Source of the DNA: Actinomycetota bacterium
Lineage (GTDB): Bacteria > Actinomycetota > Thermoleophilia > UBA2241
NCBI GenBank assembly: GCA_003164655.1
Contig: PLTW01000193.1
Location: 3,377-10,399, forward strand
Reading direction: 5' to 3'
Length of the DNA: 7,023 nucleotides
The translations under genes and the position numbers were made by a program. The notes under the pieces are model-generated. The model saw only the letters and a program-made list of their open reading frames with translations, was not told the origin of the DNA and did not search any database. Each line of letters opens with the position of its first letter. Within the stretch, counting starts at the first letter, position 1. Shown in pieces: positions 1 to 4,049 of the stretch.

Positions 1-203
1 TTCCGTCATGCAGGCCGGCTTCTACTGCGTGAGGTAGAGCGCCCAGCCCGCGACACAGGCCTTCGACGTCGACTGTCGGAGCCAATCGCCCGGCCGAGCC
101 GTGCCCTCGCCTGAACAGAGCCTGTGCCACGATCGAAACTCATCTTCGCTGCATGAGTGGCCGATTCAGCTTGAGGTACGGCCACGACCCGTGAGGATAT
201 GCA

Positions 204-713
204 GTGACAAGCAACGACATGCCGCGCTGCGAGGCGCTCAACCGTCAGGGCAACAGCCTGCTCGAGATCGCCCGCATCAAGCATGGCAAGGAGGCTGACG
301 AGTTCTTCAAAGCGGCCGGTGCGGCCTACACCGAGGCCCTGCAGCTCAACCCGGACATGGCCGAGACTCGGGTCGGCTTGGGTTGTGCCCGCCTGGCCCT
401 GGCGAGTCGCACGCTCGATGCGGCCAAACGCGACGGGCTCCTCCGTCAGGCCCGCGAGACGTTGCTGGCCGCCGAGCGGCTCGACGCCAAGGCCGCCGCC
501 TACAACCTCGCCTGCGCCGAGGCTTTAGCCGGCGATGTCGCTCAATGCCGCTTCTGGCTTGAACGCTGCAAGGCGACCCTCCACCTGCCACCCGTTGAGC
601 AGCTACGCGCCGACCCCGACCTTGCCTCTGTGCGCGGCGAGCCCTGGTTCGGGGGCGCTGCTTGTCTGATGGATTGCAGCGCCCCCAGGGGCGCAGCGCG
701 AGCGGCCAACTGA
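204..713 (+). CDS. TPR-like repeat protein (169 aa)
   Basis: Predicted cytoplasmic helical-repeat protein with no signal peptide or membrane segment. Residues about 10-65 read as paired amphipathic helices of TPR type (AAYTEALQLNP, then ETRVGLGCARLALA). Residues 76-122 give a second helical pair (LLRQARETLLAAERLD, then AAYNLACAEALAGD). The tail near residues 131-149 has the pattern LRADPDLASVRGEPWF, resembling the end-of-group segment that often closes TPR arrays (DPDL..LR..P.F). TPR proteins usually mediate protein-protein contacts; no partner can be named. The GTG start is chosen because GAGG at 193-196 lies seven bases upstream. No earlier in-frame start has comparable support. The gene stands alone and converges on the solute-binding protein gene, with 34 bases between the stops. 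The last 15 residues are low in complexity and may be dispensable. The gene call is firm; function is unknown. Confidence 0.8.
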   Translation: MTSNDMPRCEALNRQGNSLLEIARIKHGKEADEFFKAAGAAYTEALQLNPDMAETRVGLGCARLALASRTLDAAKRDGLLRQARETLLAAERLDAKAAAYNLACAEALAGDVAQCRFWLERCKATLHLPPVEQLRADPDLASVRGEPWFGGAACLMDCSAPRGAARAAN

Positions 714-751
714 GGCGATGCGCAAACCGCCGTTGTCCCTTACCGCCTCAG
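710..751. terminator. Inverted repeat spanning both convergent stop codons
   Basis: CTGAGGCG (710-717) and CGCCTCAG (744-751) are perfect 8-base inverted repeats separated by 26 bases. The left arm contains the TGA of the TPR gene and the right arm contains the complement of the TGA of the solute-binding protein gene. A symmetrical hairpin here could act as a bidirectional terminator. The loop is long and there is no T-run on either side, so intrinsic termination is unproven and chance is possible. Confidence 0.3.
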
Positions 752-2574
752 CTCTCCAGCGCCACGTTGCGGCGGCGACGGCGCAGCACAAGTACCAGGA
801 CGACTCCCGCGGCGACCAGGACGACGACCACGATACCTACGACTCCAGCCGTCGACAGGCCTGAGCCGGACGCGGTCGTCGCGGCCGCGGGACCGACGAT
901 TCGGTAGTTGTCGACGTTGTCGCTCAGGAAGGCGACGGCCCCGTCGGGCTGGGGAATGCGTTCCCAGCCGGTCCACGAGGCGGTGTTCCAGCCCTCGAGC
1001 AGTTTGGGGTAGTCGAGCACGATGTAGGGAGTCTGCTGGTAGAAGATCTTCTCCATCTGCCAGACGACCTGCTTGCGCTGCTGCTGGTCGAGGGTGCTGG
1101 CTTGCACCTGGAAGAGACGGTCGTACTGGGCGTCAGACCAGCAGCAGTCGTTGCTGTTCTGGATCTGGTCGGTGGTGAAGTAACCCAGGCGCCGTGACGG
1201 GTCGGAGCCGCTGGGTTCCCATTCCCAGATGTACATGTCGTAGTCGGGCTTGTAGGTCTTGCCGACGTAGTTGAGCTGGCCGTCGGTGAGCGTGGAGTCA
1301 TCGTGGACCGAGTACTGGATCTTCAGGCCGAGCTGCCTGAACCATTGCGTGATGAGCTTGCCTGTCACCTGGCTCTGGTCGGAATCATCGCGCGCCCACA
1401 GCCGCAGCACGATGGGCTTGCCCTGCTTGTTCAGGCGTACCCCGTTGACCAGCGGATAGCCGGCCGCGGTGAGCATGTCGCCGGCTTTGGTCAGGTCGAA
1501 TGTGTAGGCCTCGCCGGCCGGCGGCGTCCAGTGCCAGTCGAGCGTCGGGTCGTAGAAGTTCGGCTCGAAGAGCGTCGATCCGGGCGTCGCGTAGCCGTCG
1601 TAGGCGAGGCTGACGATCTGCTGCTTGTCGACGGCCCAGTTGAGGGCATTGCGAAACTTCCAGTCGCGCAGCACCGGGTTGCCGCCCGAGGGGCCCGTGT
1701 AGCAGTTGAAGGAGAGATAGTCGAAGGCCTTCTGCGCACAGGGCTGGGCGCTGACGTTCTTGTCGGACTGCATGCCTTTGATCTGGGCCGGCGGCAGGTC
1801 GATGGCGAGCTGGATGATGCCGTTGCTCAAGTCGCTGGCCATCGTCGTCTGGTCGGTATAGAGGCTGAAGATGAGCTGGTCGACCTTGGGTGCGCCGGCC
1901 CAGTAGCTCTTGTTGGCCACACAACGGATGTACTGGCCGTGCACCCACTGCACGACCTGGAAGGGGCCGGAACCGACGATGGGCGGCTTGTTGGCGAAGT
2001 TGTAGGCCTGAGTGTAGCTGTGAAACCTGCCCCAGATGTGCTGCGGCAGGATGGGCACCCACATCGAGAGGATGTCGGCCTTAGGCCGCGAGCAGGCGAT
2101 CACTACGGTGGTGTCGTTGGGCGCGGAGACCGTCTTGATACCGGCCAGGGCCGCCAGGAAGGCCTGCAGCTTGTACTTCATCATGAAGTTGTAGGTGAAG
2201 GCGACGTCGTGGGCGGTGAGCGGTACGCCGTCCTGCCACTTGACCCCGCTGCGGATCGTGAAGGTCCAGGTCAGGCCGTCGGGTGAGTGGGTCCAGCTCG
2301 TGGCCAGCCCCGGTTCGGTCTGAAGGTGAGACGGCGCGTAGTTGGTGAGGAAGTCGTATTCGAGGTGGTAGAGCTCGTAGGAGGATTGCTCGATACCGAC
2401 GAAGGGGTTGAGGTTGTCGGGCTCGATGTCCCAACCCACCTTGAGAACGGTTTGCCCGGGAGCCGGGCTCGGGCTCGTGGCGTTGGCACCGCTGGCCAGC
2501 AGCAGACCGGCTGCCAGGAGCATTACGAGAAACAGTGGCACGAAGCGGACGACTCGACACGCAAAGGCTTTCAT
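748..2574 (-). CDS. Family 5 extracellular solute-binding protein, C-terminally membrane-anchored
   Basis: 608-residue substrate-binding protein of the peptide/oligopeptide ABC transporter type (SBP_bac_5). Residues 1-33 form a signal peptide (Arg residues, a Leu-rich core, then ASGANA) with no lipobox cysteine. The family hallmarks follow: DIEPDNLNPFVG, a GLATSWTHSPDGLTWTFTIR segment, WQDGVPLTAHDVAFTYNF, VGSGPFQVVQW, and FRNALNWAVDKQQIV. The C-terminus has a Gly/Ser linker, a hydrophobic helix near 576-597 and five arginines (598-602), so the protein is probably held at the outer face of the membrane by this helix instead of by lipid. GAGGGGG at 2580-2586 lies five bases before the ATG. No permease or ATPase gene is adjacent, so it is an orphan here and the transported solute cannot be named. 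Its upstream side abuts a broken HNH gene only 57 bases away, leaving little room for a native promoter. Confidence 0.93.
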   Translation of the reverse strand: MKAFACRVVRFVPLFLVMLLAAGLLLASGANATSPSPAPGQTVLKVGWDIEPDNLNPFVGIEQSSYELYHLEYDFLTNYAPSHLQTEPGLATSWTHSPDGLTWTFTIRSGVKWQDGVPLTAHDVAFTYNFMMKYKLQAFLAALAGIKTVSAPNDTTVVIACSRPKADILSMWVPILPQHIWGRFHSYTQAYNFANKPPIVGSGPFQVVQWVHGQYIRCVANKSYWAGAPKVDQLIFSLYTDQTTMASDLSNGIIQLAIDLPPAQIKGMQSDKNVSAQPCAQKAFDYLSFNCYTGPSGGNPVLRDWKFRNALNWAVDKQQIVSLAYDGYATPGSTLFEPNFYDPTLDWHWTPPAGEAYTFDLTKAGDMLTAAGYPLVNGVRLNKQGKPIVLRLWARDDSDQSQVTGKLITQWFRQLGLKIQYSVHDDSTLTDGQLNYVGKTYKPDYDMYIWEWEPSGSDPSRRLGYFTTDQIQNSNDCCWSDAQYDRLFQVQASTLDQQQRKQVVWQMEKIFYQQTPYIVLDYPKLLEGWNTASWTGWERIPQPDGAVAFLSDNVDNYRIVGPAAATTASGSGLSTAGVVGIVVVVLVAAGVVLVLVLRRRRRNVALES

Positions 2575-2631
2575 GTCTTCCCCCTCAGGCGATTGGCACC
2601 TTGAGACCTCGTGAATTGGAGCAGGAGAAGG

Positions 2632-2794
2632 CTACGACTTTGCAAGTTCCAGGTACAGCTCACGCCAGGCGGCATCGGCCATCGATGTGATGGATCTGCG
2701 GGTTCGATGTGCCGCAGATGGCGCAGGCGTGGTTGAACTTGCGGAGAACCTCGTCGCGTGTGGCTTTCGGTATTGCTTTGCGGGTAGACGACAC
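2632..2794 (-). pseudogene. Truncated, frame-broken HNH endonuclease gene
   Basis: From GTG at 2794 the frame reads 44 residues and stops at 2660. Residues 11-39 match the start of an HNH nuclease domain: TRDEVLRKFNHACAICGTSN, then PQIHHIDG. That gives the first zinc-binding CxxC pair (C24, C27) and the HH pair (H35, H36). A complete domain would continue with an Asn-rich loop and a second CxxC; both are missing. Directly after HHIDG the sequence switches frame into a plausible C-terminal tail, DAAWRELYLELAKS, ending at TAG 2632-2634. The simplest reading is an internal deletion that joined the N-terminus to the C-terminus out of frame. The start is well supported: GGAG (2801-2804) precedes a purine-rich GGGGGG-containing run and sits six bases before the GTG. 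The gene begins 28 bases after the minus-strand end of the attC-like site, as integron cassette genes do. Nuclease activity is not expected. Confidence 0.6.
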
Positions 2795-2822
2795 GCCAAG
2801 CTCCCCCCTCTCGACTTCGTGC

Positions 2823-2912
2823 ACCTAACGCCTAGCACATAACCTGCGCGTGCTGCCGTCCGAGCTTACTACGGGAGCCGTTGGACGCGTCAGGTTGATG
2901 TGCTTGTTGGGC
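2823..2912 (-). other. attC-like integron recombination site
   Basis: On the minus strand the site opens with GCCCAAC (2912-2906, consensus RYYYAAC) and closes with GTTAGGT (2829-2823, consensus GTTRRRY). Between them the strand folds back on itself. On the plus strand AGCACAT (2834-2840) pairs with ATGTGCT (2898-2904), AACCTG (2841-2846) with CAGGTT (2891-2896), and CGCG (2847-2850) with CGCG (2886-2889). G2897 and T2890 are left as single unpaired bases on one arm. The inner part can close through GCT/AGC and CCGT/ACGG around an 11-base loop. Unpaired spacers of 4 and 1 bases separate the core boxes from the long stem. The 90-base length, both cores, asymmetric spacers and extrahelical G and T on the plus strand (the recombinogenic bottom strand for this orientation) are the known hallmarks of attC sites. 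Cleavage would fall between G2829 and T2828. The site lies downstream of the Imm32-like gene and just before the HNH fragment, the expected cassette order. Confidence 0.8.
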
Positions 2913-2979
2913 AGACCTCTCGCGGCTACGCCCTTGTGGGGCGCCGCCTCGGCACAGTGGGCCAAGGCGCCGGGAATCG

Positions 2980-3261
2980 TCATCCATCGCGTCGCACGAG
3001 CCGAAGGGGCGGCGAGTCAACCGCCAAGAGGGGCAAGTGTCCCTCCGACATGAGGTAGACCTCATTACCGTCAGGGACGCCCTCTTGAGCAAGGCCCAGC
3101 AGTTCGCGCGCCAGACCGCGCAAGCCGGCGGGATTGGCGCTGATGATGACCTCCCCGCGAGCCACACGGATGGCGATACGTTCCTCGCCATCATGCCACC
3201 CTGGTAGGCCGGTGGTGAGGCTGTACGTCGCGATCTCAATGGTTTCGGCATGATGTGCCAC
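2980..3261 (-). CDS. Small Imm32-like protein, probable integron cassette gene
   Basis: 93-residue soluble protein. Residues 29-42 form a beta strand pair (IAIRVARGEVIISA), followed by an amphipathic helix at 44-60 (PAGLRGLARELLGLAQE), then GVPDGNEVYL and a final strand SPPLRLVRR. The order strand, S/ANxxGLxxLAxxLLxLAxEGVPxG, strand resembles small proteins annotated as Imm32-type immunity proteins of polymorphic toxin systems. This assignment is from memory of the family pattern and is moderate. No toxin gene is adjacent. GTG at 3261 is preferred because AAGGAG lies six bases upstream. ATG 3276 (with a G-run very close) and ATG 3327 are in-frame alternatives giving 98 and 115 residues. The stop is followed by 67 bases and then the attC-like site on the same strand, so the gene appears to be cassette cargo. 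A GTTGGGC core lies upstream at 3339-3333, giving a putative cassette of about 510 bases. Confidence 0.7.
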   Translation of the reverse strand: MAHHAETIEIATYSLTTGLPGWHDGEERIAIRVARGEVIISANPAGLRGLARELLGLAQEGVPDGNEVYLMSEGHLPLLAVDSPPLRLVRRDG

Positions 3262-3267
3262 GCCGGA

Positions 3268-3273
3268 CTCCTT
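3268..3273 (-). promoter_or_regulatory. Ribosome-binding site for the Imm32-like gene
   Basis: AAGGAG on the minus strand, six bases before GTG 3261. It is the best Shine-Dalgarno match in the region and is the reason for choosing this start over ATG 3276, which would overlap the motif. Confidence 0.6.
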
Positions 3274-3332
3274 CATTGCTCCCCCCGTCGATCCGGTCCA
3301 GTCGAGACCAGATTCACGCTTCGACATGGTTC

Positions 3333-3441
3333 TGCCCAACGACGAGTCTGCGGTCTGCGTAACCGCTGACCAGACCCTACGCCTTTCTGCGTAAGACGTC
3401 ATCGCAGGCACGGCGTCACCGGATACGCAGTCTCCGTCGCC
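3333..3441 (-). other. Degenerate attC-like hairpin (candidate second cassette boundary)
   Basis: The minus strand carries the core GTTGGGC (3339-3333, consensus GTTRRRY) next to a large imperfect inverted repeat. CTGCGTAACCGCTGAC (3355-3370) pairs with GTCACCGGATACGCAG (3415-3430) at 14 of 16 positions. An inner hairpin TACGC-CTTTCT-GCGTA sits inside it. CGACG next to the core (3339-3343) can pair with CGTCG at 3435-3439, possibly with an extra unpaired base. The partner RYYYAAC box is not recognisable: that position is a run of G on the minus strand. This may be a decayed attC, or an unrelated hairpin beside a chance core. Its position, upstream of the Imm32-like gene and on the same strand, is where a cassette boundary would be expected. 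Confidence 0.35.
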
Positions 3442-3526
3442 CCCCCTGAATCGTGTCACTGCCGTTCCGCGTTTCTCCCGCCGGGAACGACCCGCAGTGC
3501 GGGCAGCGCGGTCGCCGCGGCGGCAT
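3416..3526 (-). pseudogene. Zinc-ribbon-like ORF remnant, possibly transposase-derived
   Basis: From ATG 3526 a 36-residue frame reads MPPRRPRCPHCGS, then ETRNGSDTIQGGRRRLRIR and a stop. The CPHCGS ... RNG ... GRRR order resembles the N-terminal zinc ribbon of several transposases, which continue with a second CxxC. Here the second pair is absent and the frame closes early. The stop lies inside the arm of the degenerate attC-like hairpin, as is common for cassette genes. There is no convincing ribosome-binding site. A chance GC-rich frame cannot be excluded. Confidence 0.22.
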
Positions 3527-3581
3527 CCTGGCGACGGGACCTCTTAGATGCAGGACAAATCAGGCCTGCACATGTTAGGCA

Positions 3582-3737
3582 GTGGTGCCAGAGACAGACT
3601 TCTGGCGGGCTGCTATCGGCAGGACTCCTTTCTTTGCGCACGGGATCTCTTCTTCTGCCGGAGACTACTTCACCTTAGACCCCGGCCAGTTCGTCGCGGC
3701 CGGCACGGGCGCCTGCATGCGAAAGCGGCGAGCGTAG
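3582..3737 (+). CDS. Hypothetical 51-residue ORF, possible fragment
   Basis: GTG at 3582 opens a frame beginning VVPETDFWRAAIGRTPFF and continuing through GDYFTLDPGQFVAAG to a basic end, RKRRA. The composition is protein-like (Asp, Tyr, Phe and Thr mixed with Gly), unlike the Arg/Ser-rich chance frames around it. No family is recognised. It starts one base after a GTTAGGC sequence (3574-3580) that fits the attC core consensus, which is where a cassette gene would begin if the cassette pointed right. The upstream hairpin is too short for a standard attC, and the Shine-Dalgarno match is weak. It could be a small gene, a fragment of a longer one, or chance. Confidence 0.28.
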   Translation: MVPETDFWRAAIGRTPFFAHGISSSAGDYFTLDPGQFVAAGTGACMRKRRA

Positions 3738-4049
3738 AGTGCTCGCGACGGGTCCTGATGACGTGCTCGGCTGCAGGAACCGTGCCCGTGCAGGCTGTCT
3801 TTCCTGACTGCCGGCGCTACGCCGACGCGATCGAGCAGTCAACCAGACCACAGCCATCATCCTCACCGGAAGTAGCGCTCGTTCAGCGACGGCCCTCGGT
3901 CCTCGCCTCGCAAGCGCCTGAGGCCGTATCCTAGGAAGTGCACCGACCGATGCAGGCCAGCTCAGCGACATCGCTGACGCCTTCCCCTCGGTCCGCAAGC
4001 AACCACCCCGGAGCGGGAAGCTTCCGAGTCCAGGGCGGAGAAAGGAACC

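Larger units (their letters stand above)
3340..4049. other. Gene-poor stretch before the transpeptidase gene
   Basis: About 710 bases without a confident gene. It holds most of the degenerate attC-like hairpin, a zinc-ribbon-like ORF remnant on the minus strand (3416-3526), a small hairpin TGCAGG/CCTGCA followed by a GTTAGGC core at 3574-3580, and a 51-codon ORF (3582-3737). Longer open frames in 3548-3998 are rich in Arg, Ser and Ala, lack good start signals, and look like chance frames in GC-rich DNA. From about 3740 to 4030 no clear feature is seen; a TATCCT at 3927-3932 resembles a -10 element but has no convincing -35 partner. Confidence 0.5.

Noticed and set aside
2..37. Short open tail SVMQAGFYCVR ending at TAG 35-37, as if the end of an upstream gene
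   Set aside because: Only eleven codons are visible and another frame is also open from position 1, so coding cannot be judged.
1303..2286. Long plus-strand open frame of 327 codons opposite the solute-binding protein gene
   Set aside because: It is the antisense of a clear family 5 binding protein; its composition (Val, Gly, Arg and Asp rich) is typical of antisense frames in GC-rich genes.
2832..3251. Minus-strand frame of 139 codons overlapping the Imm32-like gene and the attC-like site
   Set aside because: Arg/Ser-rich shadow frame without a ribosome-binding site; it would run through the attC hairpin, and the overlapping frame has better signals.
3548..3998. Two opposed frames of 128 and 107 codons before the transpeptidase gene
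   Set aside because: No recognisable domain, poor start signals and biased composition; likely chance frames.
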